From Scytonematopsis contorta HA4267-MV1 (GTDB lineage: Bacteria; Cyanobacteriota; Cyanobacteriia; Cyanobacteriales; Nostocaceae), in assembly GCA_019359035.1 (NCBI GenBank), contig JAHHIC010000054.1, forward strand, positions 248,001-312,000: 64,000 nt of DNA, in the 5' to 3' direction. The position numbers and the translations under genes were made by a program. The notes below the pieces were generated by a model that worked only from the letters and a program-made list of their open reading frames with translations, was not told the DNA's origin and did not search any database. Shown piece by piece: positions 8,946-18,213 of this stretch (within the stretch, counting starts at the first letter, position 1; every line of letters starts with the position of its first letter).

Positions 8946-9889
8946 TCAACACTACTAACTCGCAAAACATCACTCATTGTAGCGCAGTAATTAGGTAAAC
9001 TAAAAGTGTCAGGATTAATTACATTTTTATAAGTAAAATGCCGATAATTCATACAAAACCGACTCCAATCATCCATCTGAATGCGGAATAAAGCAATTAT
9101 TATATTCGCTAAACCCACAGACAGAGGAATTCTAAAAGGAGTTTTTTTGCCAAAATATGCACCGAGTTCTTCAATAGCTTGATTCGCGGTTAATTGTTTT
9201 TGTCCCAAAACTAAATAGCGAGATTGATTTTCCTTGGGAGGATTTTCGATAAGATACTGTACCACTGTCGCAATATCTTTAGCGTGAATAAAATGAAAGC
9301 TACCGTCAGCTTTAAGAAAACGAATTAAATCTACATACTTTGTTACTTCTGGAATACCGGAGGTAATGTGAGAGACAGGTTTAGTGGCATCCCCACCTAA
9401 AACTAATGTCGGAAAAACTGTGGTTACCTTAGGAGCAATAGCTAATTCTCGGACTTTGTGTAAGCACTGATACTTAGAGCGAATATAATCTATACCAAAT
9501 TCTCCGGCTTCCTTTAAGGGTTTGTCGTTTCTATCTAATACACTTGCCGTAGAAAAATATATTACCTGTTGACATTTTTCTGGGTCTAAAAGGTTCATTA
9601 ATTCAAGGGTTTTACCAACATTAATATCAAATGTCGCATCCCCTCCCCAAGCAGTAGCTGTCAACACTGCTGTGTCTATAGTTTTGAGCAAATCGGAATA
9701 ACGCTCTATTTCTTGCATATCACCCTGCAAAACGTTGATACCTGGACGTGCTTGGGTATCCACTTGCAGTTTTTGCGGGTTTCTGACCAATAAATATAAC
9801 TCATGCGTGGTTTCCTTAATTAAAGCTTCACTTAGATAGTGACCAACACAACCACTCGCACCTGTTACTAGTATCCGCTTTTGGCTCAT
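8939..9889 (-). CDS. NAD(P)-dependent SDR/epimerase family oxidoreductase
   Basis: 316-aa extended short-chain dehydrogenase. The N-terminal Rossmann glycine motif GASGCVG (G10, G13, G16) binds NAD(P); the catalytic tyrosine-lysine pair is Y135 and K139 (YIRSK), preceded by the serine-containing strand YFSTASV. The family covers nucleotide-sugar epimerases, dihydroflavonol reductase-like and unassigned enzymes; the substrate cannot be told. It lies 121 bp downstream of hemE on the same strand, a neighbour often seen in cyanobacteria, with a C-rich hairpin in the gap that may attenuate read-through. Confidence 0.88.
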   Translation of the reverse strand: MSQKRILVTGASGCVGHYLSEALIKETTHELYLLVRNPQKLQVDTQARPGINVLQGDMQEIERYSDLLKTIDTAVLTATAWGGDATFDINVGKTLELMNLLDPEKCQQVIYFSTASVLDRNDKPLKEAGEFGIDYIRSKYQCLHKVRELAIAPKVTTVFPTLVLGGDATKPVSHITSGIPEVTKYVDLIRFLKADGSFHFIHAKDIATVVQYLIENPPKENQSRYLVLGQKQLTANQAIEELGAYFGKKTPFRIPLSVGLANIIIALFRIQMDDWSRFCMNYRHFTYKNVINPDTFSLPNYCATMSDVLRVSSVEK

Positions 9890-9965
9890 CTTTATATGTG
9901 ACTTGAGAGTTGAAAGTTACGAATTAAAAATTAACTATAAAGTTCCGACCAAAAACTAGGCTTTT

Positions 9966-10007
9966 ATTCCCCCTTCCCTCCTAGGGTTGGAGGGTAGGGG
10001 GTTAGGT
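9966..10007. repeat. C-rich hairpin repeat
   Basis: CCCCCTTCCCTCCTAGGG followed by GGAGGGTAGGGGGTTAGG, a copy of the C5TTCCC/GGGAAG5-type repeat found at 32150, 44317 and 59630. It lies right after the hemE stop codon and could form a terminator hairpin for hemE. Confidence 0.75.
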
Positions 10008-10010
10008 CAA

Positions 10011-11069
10011 TTAAGCCGCAACCGCAGTGTTTAATTGCTTAGCTGTTTCAAAGAAGAATCTTACATTATCTTCCGGTGTTTCTGGTAATACACCGTGACC
10101 GAGGTTAAGAATATGTCCTCTATTACCAGCTTTGTTTACCGTATCGTAAATACGTTCGCGGATAAACTCTTTGGAACCAAACAACACACCAGGGTCAAGA
10201 TTACCTTGCACTTTCATGCTCTTTCCTAATCTTGCCCGCGCATCAGCCATATCAACTGTCCAGTCAACGCTGATTATGTCAGCACCAGATTTTGCCATTC
10301 TTTCCAATACGCCCGCACTACCACTGACCAATAAAATTAACGGAATATCAGGATGGGTTTGCTTAACCTGCTCAAATACCATTTTTTGGTAGGGTAGAGC
10401 AAAAATTTCATAATCCTGAGGTGACAATTGACCAGCCCAAGAATCGAACATTTGCACTACCTGAGCGCCACAGTCAATTTGATAGCGAACGTAATTAGCG
10501 ATGGCTTCGGCTAATTTTGTCAGGAGTTGATGGAGTACTGCGGAGTTGGAGAACGCCATATTTTTAATTATGGAGTACGTCTTAGAACCTTTACCCTCAA
10601 CAGCATAAGCAGCCAGAGTCCAAGGAGCACCCACAAAACCGAGTACGGTAGATTTATTACCTACTTCAGACCGTAGAGACTGTAAAATAGTCTTGATAAA
10701 CGGCAAAGATTCGTCTGCATCTAAAGGACGGAGTTTATCGATTTGTTCTTGGGTGCGGATTGGGGAATGAATGATAGGCCCCTTACCCTCAGCGATATCC
10801 ATATCAATACCCAAACCGGGTAACGGTGTAACAATATCGGAAAATAAAATCACACCATCTGGTTGAAAAGCACGCCAAGGTTGCAAGGAAACTTCAATCG
10901 CAACATCAGGAATTTCCGAGCGCTGACGAAACGAGGGATATTTTTCTCGTAAATCTCGATATGCTTTCATATATCTTCCCGCTTGTCGCATCATCCAGAC
11001 GGGGGGACGTTCTACTTGTTCACCGCGAGCAGCGCGTAAAAGTAAAGGTTCGTTAGAGGAAACTCCCAT
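10011..11069 (-). CDS. hemE: uroporphyrinogen decarboxylase
   Basis: 352 aa, normal length for HemE. It removes the four acetate carboxyl groups of uroporphyrinogen III to give coproporphyrinogen III in heme and chlorophyll synthesis, in the cytosol. The signature RQAGRYM is at 28-34 (arginines that bind substrate carboxylates), [12 protein letters not shown] carries the catalytic aspartate, and the family motifs [15 protein letters not shown] and GNLDPGVL are all present. It starts at ATG 11069, with a 106-bp gap to a divergent membrane protein gene. An SDR gene follows on the same strand. Confidence 0.97.
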   Translation of the reverse strand: MGVSSNEPLLLRAARGEQVERPPVWMMRQAGRYMKAYRDLREKYPSFRQRSEIPDVAIEVSLQPWRAFQPDGVILFSDIVTPLPGLGIDMDIAEGKGPIIHSPIRTQEQIDKLRPLDADESLPFIKTILQSLRSEVGNKSTVLGFVGAPWTLAAYAVEGKGSKTYSIIKNMAFSNSAVLHQLLTKLAEAIANYVRYQIDCGAQVVQMFDSWAGQLSPQDYEIFALPYQKMVFEQVKQTHPDIPLILLVSGSAGVLERMAKSGADIISVDWTVDMADARARLGKSMKVQGNLDPGVLFGSKEFIRERIYDTVNKAGNRGHILNLGHGVLPETPEDNVRFFFETAKQLNTAVAA

Positions 11070-11175
11070 TAATACTTCATCCTAAAGCGTTCTTTTTATG
11101 CCAATCATTAGCTTATCATTCTCAGATTACCCTTTTTCACACTGTTTCTTTATCTACAAAAAAGTTCTCTAAAAG

Positions 11176-11961
11176 GTGAAAAATAAACAATTTTCACTTA
11201 ATATTTTGTTACTTTGTTTTCTACCCACGACCTCAGCTATGCAAACCAATAATGAAACTTCGGACAACACACCCAAACCAATTACTCAACCGCAAAAATT
11301 GTTAATTCCACCTGAAGCTCGATGGGGGTTTCTTATCCTGTTTACTTCGATGACTGTCTTGGGATGGGTTGTGGGTGGTATTGCTAGTTTGTTGCTGGAA
11401 AAAAGCATCATAGGAAATTTACCCCCAGAAACCCAACCTGAATGGCTATTACTGGTAAAATATATTACTACAAGCATTGTTTTTGCGACGATTTTTGCCA
11501 CAGCACAGACATTTGCGGTTTATAAATATGTATCAGGTTGGCTGTGGCTGTTCGCGATGAGTGCAGGTTGGATAGTTTTTAATAGTGTTGGTACATCCTG
11601 GAAAAATTACTTTTTATCTATTGCCTTTTCTCCGGGTCTATCTCCTAATATTGCATTTTTCTTTAGTCTTTTGTCAACTTTTGCTTTTATTATTTCTGCT
11701 ATTTGGTTAGGACTTTTTCAATATTTAGTACTACGTCGTCATGCCGCTGCTGTCTGGTGGTGGAACTTTCTGCCTGTCCTAACTTTTTTGTTAATACATA
11801 TTTTGGTTTGGTTGTTGTCGATTGTACAAGAATTAATTCCTGAACCAAATCGAGACGACATATTATACGTAACTATACAGGTATCTACGGCTTTGATTCT
11901 TGGATTACTTCCAGCAATTGCTTTTTGTTTTTTAAAAATTAAAATAGACCGAAGAGGGTAA
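11176..11961 (+). CDS. multi-pass membrane protein, unknown function
   Basis: Up to 261 aa with about five hydrophobic segments (around 48-72, 92-110, 117-135, 155-185, 193-215, 235-255). Two starts are possible: GTG at 11176, which adds a signal-like stretch (SLNILLLCFLPTTSA), or ATG at 11239, which begins just before the soluble segment preceding the first clear membrane helix. Neither has a decisive ribosome site (AAAAG precedes the GTG directly). I do not recognise a family; there are no catalytic motifs. Divergent from hemE. Confidence 0.7.
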   Translation: MKNKQFSLNILLLCFLPTTSAMQTNNETSDNTPKPITQPQKLLIPPEARWGFLILFTSMTVLGWVVGGIASLLLEKSIIGNLPPETQPEWLLLVKYITTSIVFATIFATAQTFAVYKYVSGWLWLFAMSAGWIVFNSVGTSWKNYFLSIAFSPGLSPNIAFFFSLLSTFAFIISAIWLGLFQYLVLRRHAAAVWWWNFLPVLTFLLIHILVWLLSIVQELIPEPNRDDILYVTIQVSTALILGLLPAIAFCFLKIKIDRRG

Positions 11962-12367
11962 TAAGCAATTCGCAATAAGCCTTTATGGGCACGCTGGCGC
12001 GTATCCGAAGCGGACTCTACGCGAACACGCAGTGGAGCGGAGCGCTTACGCAATTCGCAATAAACCTTTATAGGCACGCTTATAGAACGCAATTCGCGCT
12101 CCCTCCGCTCGACTTATGTATGGTACACAATTACGTTCTGTGTTCTCGTAGCTTGGTCTCAGCCATCGGGGATTTAAGTCCAAACACAGTTTCTTGGGTT
12201 GTTGTTGCGATTCACCATATACCTTTGACGCACTTTTGGGTTATATTTATCCCCACTGATGATATAAAGAAAAAAACTTGTGATGTCACACTCGACATCC
12301 AATTAAAGTGTGGTCACTGTGATGACTCTCTTTTGGTTAAAGCTAAAATTGCCTGAAGGTTAAAACA
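11962..12367. other. repeat-bearing intergenic region upstream of ptrB
   Basis: 11965-12095 holds imperfect repeats of AATTCGCAATAA..CTTTATGGGCACGCT and CGAAGCGGACTCTACGCGAAC, a short interspersed repeat type seen again near 28993 and 50063. Between 12279 and 12330 are dyads (TGTGATGTCACA at 12279-12290; GGTCACTGTGATGAC near 12312) that could be regulator sites for ptrB, but their half-site spacing does not fit the CRP-type consensus. No gene supported. Confidence 0.5.
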
Positions 12368-14434
12368 ATGATGATTGATAATCGTTCGCTCACTTTTTTG
12401 ACTCCGCCCGTTGCCGTAAAACAGCTACAGGTTTTAGAGTTGCATGGCGATAAGCGAGTTGACAACTACTTTTGGATGCGCGACCGGGAAAACGAGCAAG
12501 TAATTTCTTATTTGGAAGCGGAAAATGCTTACACCGATAGTGTAATGAAGCATACAGAGTCGCTGCAAACAAAGTTATATGAAGAAATGTTAGGAAGGAT
12601 TAAGGAAACTGATTTATCTGTACCATACCGTAAAGGTGAATATTATTATTATTCTCGCACAGAAGAAGGTAAAGCGTACCCCATGTTCTGTCGTAAAAAA
12701 GGCAGCTTGGAAGCACCAGAAGAAATGTTACTAGACCAAAACGAGTTAGCTAAAGGATATGAATTTTTTAGTTTAGGGGTAGTTGAAGTCAGCCCAAATC
12801 ATCAAATTTTAGCTTATTCAGTCGATATGACTGGTGCGGAAGAATATACACTTTATTTTCTCGACCTCACGACATTTCAACTCTACTCAGAAAATATACC
12901 AGATACATATTATTCTTTAGAATGGGCAAACGATAACAAAACAGTTTTTTATACAAAAATTGATGATGCAAATCGTCCATTTCAAGTATTTCGTCACACT
13001 TTAGGTACATCTAGTGATGAAGATATTCTTATTTATGAAGAGCCAGACAAATTATTTAACTTATATTTAAGCAAAACCCGTAGCGAAGCATATATTCTTC
13101 TAGCGGTACAAGGTAATATCACATCAGAAATACATTATTTAGATGCAAATCAGTCGTCTAATTTAAATTTCCAGGTTATTCAGCCACGAGAAAATGGTGT
13201 TTTATATTCAGTTGAACATCATAGTGATTTCTTCTACATTGTTACTAACGAAGAAGCAATTAATTTTAAACTGATGAAAACAGCGATTGCTTCACCAAGT
13301 AAAGAAAATTGGCAGACTGTTATACCTCATCGTGATGATGTAATGCTGTCAGATGTTAGCGCTTTTGCTAATCATTTATTAATACATGAAAGGCAAAAGG
13401 GACTACCTGTAGCGCGGGTGCGAAATCTGAGTACAGAAAAAGAACACTACATTACATTCCCGGAACCTACCTACGAATTTTCTGAAGGGAGTAATCCAGA
13501 ATTTAATACAACGACTTTTAGGTTTAATTATACCTCATTAATTACACCACAGTCTGTATTTGATTATGATATGGAAACTTCTGAACGCGAGTTGAAAAAG
13601 GAAACACCAGTCCTTGGAGGTTATGACAGAAGCCTGTATAAGAGTGAGTGGTTGATGGCAACTGCTGCTGATGGTACACAAGTTCCTATCTCAATTGTGT
13701 ACAAAAAAGGAACCGAGAAAAACGGTAAAAATCCTTTACTTTTAACAGGTTATGGCTCTTATGCATATTCTTACCCCGTTTATTTTTCATCCAATAAACT
13801 ATCATTATTAGACCGAGGAGTTGTATTTGCCATAGCACATATTCGCGGTGGCGAAGAAATGGGTCGTATGTGGTATGAAAACGGTAAATTTTTGCACAAG
13901 AAAAACACTTTTACTGATTTTATCGCTTGTGGAGAATATTTGATTTCTCAAGGTTGGACATCTCCCGAACATTTAGCTATCTCCGGTGGGAGCGCTGGTG
14001 GTTTATTAATGGGAGCAGTGATGAATATGCGTCCGGAATTATTTAAAGTAGTTGTAGCTAATGTGCCGTTTGTTGATGTAGTTACGACTATTTTGGATAC
14101 TTCTTTGCCACTTTCAGCGCAAGAATGGGAGGAATGGGGGAATCCAAATGACAAAGTTTATTACGATTACATGAAATCCTATTCGCCTTACGATAATGTA
14201 CAAGCAAAGGATTATCCTCATACTCTTATTACCGCAGGTTTAAACGACCCAAGAGTTAAATATTGGGAACCTGCAAAATGGGCTGCAAAATTACGAGAAA
14301 TGAAGACTGATGATAATATTCTCCTACTCAAAACTAACATGGGAGCAGGACATGGTGGTGCTTCGGGAAGATATGAGCAACTCAAAGAACTAGCGTTTGA
14401 ATATGCTTTTATTCTCGATACCTTAGGAGTGTAG
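12368..14434 (+). CDS. ptrB: oligopeptidase B (S9 prolyl oligopeptidase family)
   Basis: 688 aa, normal length. This serine peptidase cleaves oligopeptides after basic residues in the cytosol. The N-terminal half is the beta-propeller gate; the C-terminal alpha/beta hydrolase domain carries the triad S542 (GGSAGGLL), D627 (LNDPRV) and H662 (GAGHGG). The opening YFWMRDRENEQVISYLEAEN is characteristic of PtrB. Two adjacent ATGs (12368 and 12371) are possible starts, with GAAGG about 8 nt upstream. The stop codon is immediately followed by a GGGGAGT tandem repeat. No signal peptide is seen. Confidence 0.93.
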   Translation: MMIDNRSLTFLTPPVAVKQLQVLELHGDKRVDNYFWMRDRENEQVISYLEAENAYTDSVMKHTESLQTKLYEEMLGRIKETDLSVPYRKGEYYYYSRTEEGKAYPMFCRKKGSLEAPEEMLLDQNELAKGYEFFSLGVVEVSPNHQILAYSVDMTGAEEYTLYFLDLTTFQLYSENIPDTYYSLEWANDNKTVFYTKIDDANRPFQVFRHTLGTSSDEDILIYEEPDKLFNLYLSKTRSEAYILLAVQGNITSEIHYLDANQSSNLNFQVIQPRENGVLYSVEHHSDFFYIVTNEEAINFKLMKTAIASPSKENWQTVIPHRDDVMLSDVSAFANHLLIHERQKGLPVARVRNLSTEKEHYITFPEPTYEFSEGSNPEFNTTTFRFNYTSLITPQSVFDYDMETSERELKKETPVLGGYDRSLYKSEWLMATAADGTQVPISIVYKKGTEKNGKNPLLLTGYGSYAYSYPVYFSSNKLSLLDRGVVFAIAHIRGGEEMGRMWYENGKFLHKKNTFTDFIACGEYLISQGWTSPEHLAISGGSAGGLLMGAVMNMRPELFKVVVANVPFVDVVTTILDTSLPLSAQEWEEWGNPNDKVYYDYMKSYSPYDNVQAKDYPHTLITAGLNDPRVKYWEPAKWAAKLREMKTDDNILLLKTNMGAGHGGASGRYEQLKELAFEYAFILDTLGV

Positions 14435-14633
14435 GAGTGGGGAGTGGGGAGTGGGGAGTGGGGAGTGGGGAGTAGGGAGTATTGGGCATAAATATTGGCC
14501 ATAAATGAACTATTGGGCATAAACATTGGTTATAAATATTATTGGTTATAAATATTGGGCGGGCAGGGATGCCCACCCCACAATACAAGTGACCACAATA
14601 CAAGTGACCACAATATAAGTGACCACAATATAA
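14435..14633. repeat. composite tandem-repeat cluster after ptrB
   Basis: Four repeat types in series: GGGGAGT heptamers (14435-14480); about four irregular copies of TTGGKYATAAATATT (14480-14556); the short palindromic repeat GGGCGGGCAGGGATGCCC (14557-14574), also present at 54582; and 3.6 copies of the 15-mer CAATACAAGTGACCA (14581-14634). The last copy touches the stop of the LD-carboxypeptidase gene. No gene. Confidence 0.85.
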
Positions 14634-15545
14634 CTAAAAGCTTAAAAGTCCTTTATCTCCATCCAGGGTTGCTGTAATTCCAACTGGTAAAATAGCATTG
14701 GGGCCATTGTGACCAAAGGGTAAGTTGGAAATAATTGGAATTTCTAAGTCGCTTAGACGGTCGCGTAATACTTCCTCAACGCTAAAGCTGGGGACGTTTG
14801 CTGGTGCTTCGCATTGAGTGAAAGTACCTAAAGCTATTCCTTTAACTTTAGATAAAGCCCCGCTCATTCTCCACTGTGTCAGCATTCGGTCGATACGGTA
14901 GGGTGCTTCGGTAACATCTTCAAAGGCTAAAATTACACCATCTAAATTTGGTTGCATTGGTGTACCTAAAAGATGAGTTGCAACTGTTAAATTGCCCGGT
15001 AATAGAACACCATTAACAACACCTCCTCCCCAACCTTCTCCTTTTAAGGGTTCAAGAGTGCGTCCTTCCACCCAGTCGAACAAGCGTTTAATTGACCATT
15101 CGGGTTCGTCCGCTAAAGTTGTCATAACTGGTCCATGAACACCAGAAATACCTTTTTTATAAAGACTCCATAATAAAGCTGTGATATCAGAAAACCCAAT
15201 TAGCCATTTAGGTGATTCTGAATTTTGCCAATTCCAATTTTCTAATATCCGGGTGCTTCCAAAACCACCTCTTGCACAAAGGATACCCCTACATTCTGGA
15301 TTTTCCCATGCAGTTGCTAGGTGGTTGCTACGGTTTTTATCTTTACCAGCTAGATACCCCCATTTTTCTTCTATATCGGGAACTACCTCGACTTTATAAC
15401 CATGAGAACGCCAAATTTCCACCCCATGTTGGAAGGCTGAAAATTCTCGTAATGCTCCACTGGGAGCAATAACTTTAAGTAAGTCACCCTTATTTAAAGC
15501 TGGGGGAATAATTGTAGGTACTTTATGTTGAATTTGCGTTTGCAT
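14634..15545 (-). CDS. LD-carboxypeptidase (S66 family, LdcA/MccF-like)
   Basis: 303 aa, standard size for the family. S66 peptidases trim the L-Lys/DAP-D-Ala bond of murein tetrapeptides during cell-wall recycling; MccF relatives hydrolyse microcin C. The Ser-Glu-His triad is visible as S119 (GFSD), E209 (FEDV) and H279 (PFGHNGPN), and RGGFGS at 92-97 forms the usual loop. Lack of a signal peptide supports cytosolic murein recycling. It is convergent with ptrB and lies in a repeat-rich pocket. I cannot distinguish LdcA from MccF function by sequence alone. Confidence 0.9.
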   Translation of the reverse strand: MQTQIQHKVPTIIPPALNKGDLLKVIAPSGALREFSAFQHGVEIWRSHGYKVEVVPDIEEKWGYLAGKDKNRSNHLATAWENPECRGILCARGGFGSTRILENWNWQNSESPKWLIGFSDITALLWSLYKKGISGVHGPVMTTLADEPEWSIKRLFDWVEGRTLEPLKGEGWGGGVVNGVLLPGNLTVATHLLGTPMQPNLDGVILAFEDVTEAPYRIDRMLTQWRMSGALSKVKGIALGTFTQCEAPANVPSFSVEEVLRDRLSDLEIPIISNLPFGHNGPNAILPVGITATLDGDKGLLSF

Positions 15546-15557
15546 TGTTGCGAATTA

Positions 15558-15680
15558 TGAATTACAAGTTATGAATTACCAATTACCAATTACCAATTAC
15601 CAATTACCAATTACCAATTATCAATTACCAATTACCAATTACCAATTACCAATTACCAATTACCAATTACCAATTACCCA
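15558..15680. repeat. AATTACC heptanucleotide tandem repeat
   Basis: About 15 copies of ATTACCA with a few variants fill the gap between two minus-strand genes. Same repeat class (GGTAATT) as 42236-42418. Confidence 0.95.
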
Positions 15681-16745
15681 TCAGCAATTAGCCAAAATAG
15701 CACTAAACCATTTTTCATAGCGTTCACCGAGTGCTTCGAGAGAAAATTCGGTTTCAGCTTGACGACGACAGGTGTAACGGTCAATTTCATCGAGACGCGA
15801 AACTGCTGCAATTAATCCAGAAACGCTATCAGGTTCTACCAAAAACCCTGTTTTGCCATCTTGAACAATTTCTGCTGGTCCACCACGACTATAAGAAATC
15901 ACCGGAACTCCACAGCCAAGAGCTTCAAGTGCCACATTTCCAAAAGCTTCTACCCAGCGTGGTGTCATTAATAATGCTTGACATTCCCTTACAACCTCTT
16001 GCATATCGTTTGTTGATAAAAATCCTAAATATTCAATAGGAGCATTTTGATACTTTTGGCAGATGTCATCCCAGTAAAATGTATCTTGCATTTTACCCAT
16101 AATCTTCAATGGGATTTTAGTCTCTTTTGCTACCGCAACGGCATCCTCTAAACCTTTTTCAGGGGAAATTCGCCCTAACCAGGCAATTTGTTGCTTTGGT
16201 TCGCTACAAAATTTATATAAAGATAAATCGATACCGCTACTGAGGTAATACAAGGGTGGGGTTAAGTGAGGAAAAGTAGCCGCTTGGGAGGGAGTATGAA
16301 AGCCGATAGTACCGGGGAATTTTTGAGAAGTTTGGGCGATAATTTGGTCCAGGGCGTCTCCTAAGGAACCCATGCTGACTAAATGAGCGATGGGACATTG
16401 CAAAAAAGGAGTGAGGTAAAAGGGTAACCAATCGTAGGCAAAGTTAAGGATTAGGTCGTATTCTTGTTGGTGTTGTCGAGCGTATTCCCACATATTCCCT
16501 AGAACGGAATTTTCTGGCATGGTAATTGGGTCGGTGCGCTCTTGGGATTGGGCAATAATTTGTAGGTTGCCGGGAATTTGGATAACTGGTAAATCTGTCC
16601 AGGTGCTCGGAGTGGGGGAAAGAATTTGTAGTTGGTGTCCCCGACGAAGCATTATGGAAGCGATGTTATGTAAGGTCAATTCTACTCCTCCACCAATTCC
16701 GCTTCCAAGCGCTCCTACTGATGTGGATATAAATAGTAGTTTCAT
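15681..16745 (-). CDS. glycosyltransferase family 4 protein
   Basis: 354-aa GT-B glycosyltransferase. The N-terminal acceptor domain opens with STSVGALGSGIGGGVELTL, containing the glycine-rich loop of GT4 enzymes; the C-terminal donor domain has WLGRISPEKGLEDAV near 188-203 and the EALGCGVPVISYSRGGPAEIV block near 272-293, which binds the nucleotide-sugar. Probably cytosolic or peripheral at the inner membrane. Neighbours do not indicate a pathway, and donor and acceptor are unknown. Confidence 0.9.
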   Translation of the reverse strand: MKLLFISTSVGALGSGIGGGVELTLHNIASIMLRRGHQLQILSPTPSTWTDLPVIQIPGNLQIIAQSQERTDPITMPENSVLGNMWEYARQHQQEYDLILNFAYDWLPFYLTPFLQCPIAHLVSMGSLGDALDQIIAQTSQKFPGTIGFHTPSQAATFPHLTPPLYYLSSGIDLSLYKFCSEPKQQIAWLGRISPEKGLEDAVAVAKETKIPLKIMGKMQDTFYWDDICQKYQNAPIEYLGFLSTNDMQEVVRECQALLMTPRWVEAFGNVALEALGCGVPVISYSRGGPAEIVQDGKTGFLVEPDSVSGLIAAVSRLDEIDRYTCRRQAETEFSLEALGERYEKWFSAILANC

Positions 16746-16859
16746 TTATTTTTACGGTCAACGGTTAATAATCAATAGTCGATGGTCAATAGCTAATAGT
16801 CAATATTTAATGGTGCGGAAAGGTTACACCTGTTGATGACCCGTAAAGGCGTTACATCT

Positions 16860-16887
16860 GTAGAGACGTTACATGTAACGTCTCTAC
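16860..16887. repeat. 28-bp perfect palindrome, GTAGAGACG family
   Basis: Each arm reads GTAGAGACGTTACA and the other half is its exact reverse complement. It belongs to a palindrome family also found at 8921, 26218, 33411, 36718 (three copies), 52049 and 52081. It lies between the glycosyltransferase and the DUF2141 gene. Confidence 0.9.
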
Positions 16888-16941
16888 GTTATTAGTGCTA
16901 TATATATTGAGGAACTAAGCTTAGAAAATCACGGGTTTTAT

Positions 16942-17397
16942 ATGAAAAAATTTAGCTTTGGGATGTTGCTGCTATCTGTTTTAGGAAGTTTAGCGTTGTC
17001 CTGTACTGTGAAAGCTGATTTTGTTGGTAACTTAGCGGTAGAAATTGATGGCCTAAAGAATACTAAAGGACAAGTTTGTCTGAGCTTGTTTGCTAACAGC
17101 CAAGGTTTTCCTAGCAATGGTGACCGCGCTCTCAAAAAACAGTGCGTAAAAATTACTGAAAATCCTTTGTTGGTGAAATTTGACAATATAAAAGCGGGGA
17201 GTTATGCGGTTGTTATATACCATGATGAAAATGGTGATAAAAAATTCAATCGCAACGGTATGGGAATGCCTATAGAAGGTTTCGGTTTTTCCCAAAATCC
17301 AGAGGTTAAGGCTAGCGCACCTAAGTTTGGGGATGCGGTGTTTATGGTTGCTGGTCCTAATACTAAGATTAAAATTCAGTTGAAATATATGGGCTAA
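16942..17397 (+). CDS. DUF2141 secreted protein
   Basis: 151 aa. Residues 1-26 form a signal peptide (KKFSFGMLLLSVLGSLALSC, cleavage probably after VKA). The mature part is a DUF2141 beta-sandwich: NLAVEIDGLKNTKGQVCLSLF, then GSYAVVIYHDENGDKKFNRN with an Asp/Asn-rich loop and GMPIEGFGFSQNP near the end. The function of this periplasmic or outer-membrane-associated family is unknown. A single gene following a GTAGAGACG palindrome, with about 200 bp before the next gene. Confidence 0.88.
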   Translation: MKKFSFGMLLLSVLGSLALSCTVKADFVGNLAVEIDGLKNTKGQVCLSLFANSQGFPSNGDRALKKQCVKITENPLLVKFDNIKAGSYAVVIYHDENGDKKFNRNGMGMPIEGFGFSQNPEVKASAPKFGDAVFMVAGPNTKIKIQLKYMG

Positions 17398-17606
17398 GAT
17401 AACGAATTATGAATCATAAATTATTAATTTCCAAAAGTAATATTTATTACAATGCGGAAGTTTAACCTAGATTTGTAAAAATTTTAACTCAACCTTTGCT
17501 AACGAGTCCCAATTACAGACTACAGTACTCCTAATGACCGAAAAATTCAGGGTATCTCTTCATACATAAATTCCTAGTAATTTACCGCTGAACTTAAGGA
17601 GTATAA

Positions 17607-18107
17607 ATGCTTAAAGCTATAGTTGTAGCTTGGCTATTACTGTTTTTTGGTGACTTTCTTTCTACATTCTGTTACCACGTACCTGAACATGTTTTTGGTC
17701 GTCTTCACTTGCAAACTCACCACTCGGCAAAGAAGAATTTTCGTCACTATGCAATCCTGATACTCAATTTTCAGGTTCTTTTAGATGGAGTTTTAGGTGC
17801 TTTGCCATATCTTTTGGTAGCACCATTTTTGTGGAATTTCTCCAACGTTGGGGTAATTTTTGGGCTACTTTTTGGTCAGTTTCATGTGTGGTGGAGACAT
17901 ACCAGTATTATGGGTTGGCAAACTCCAGAACCAGTCACGTGGTTATGTAAACTTTTATTTATTACAACTCCAGAGCAACATTGGCTCCACCATCATAAAA
18001 CTAATGAAGGCTATGGTGATATTTTCACGTTTTTTGACCAGCCTGCTAGAGTTTGGTTGCGTCAACTGCGTTTAATCAGGCTACACTTGCGTTTATCGAA
18101 GGGATAA
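17607..18107 (+). CDS. sterol desaturase/fatty acid hydroxylase-like membrane protein
   Basis: 166 aa with four hydrophobic stretches and the histidine boxes typical of membrane di-iron hydroxylases: HVPEH near 24-28, HLQTHH near 33-38 and HWLHHH near 127-132. ATG at 17607 with TAAGGAG 6 nt upstream, a strong ribosome site. It is shorter than most sterol desaturase family members (about 250 aa), so it may be a minimal form. The substrate is unknown; lipid or carotenoid hydroxylation is the family expectation. It stands alone, convergent with the DJ-1/PfpI gene. Confidence 0.8.
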   Translation: MLKAIVVAWLLLFFGDFLSTFCYHVPEHVFGRLHLQTHHSAKKNFRHYAILILNFQVLLDGVLGALPYLLVAPFLWNFSNVGVIFGLLFGQFHVWWRHTSIMGWQTPEPVTWLCKLLFITTPEQHWLHHHKTNEGYGDIFTFFDQPARVWLRQLRLIRLHLRLSKG

Positions 18108-18213
18108 AAATATAAGCGTTGTGTTTACAATGTCCAGTAGAATTACGACAATATACAGGCTTTGCTATATCGTAAAATGATTTTTCTCGTTTTGTACAAC
18201 AAATATCAGAAAG

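Noticed and set aside
12279-12330. CRP-like half sites TGTGA/TCACA
   Set aside because: The half sites are only 2 bp apart, not the 6 bp of the CRP consensus; kept only as a dyad note.
11985-12356. 123-codon plus-strand frame upstream of ptrB
   Set aside because: Its first half is translated from interspersed repeats (ACGCTNGCGCG, CGAAGCGGAC); no domain, poor start.
14409-14603. 64-codon and 102-codon frames on the minus strand
   Set aside because: Encoded by GGGGAGT repeats (SPLPTPHSPLPTP); typical repeat artefacts.
15558-15680. origin iterons or CRISPR
   Set aside because: Uniform heptamer array without spacers, and the same heptamers occur at several loci; no DnaA boxes or cas genes nearby.
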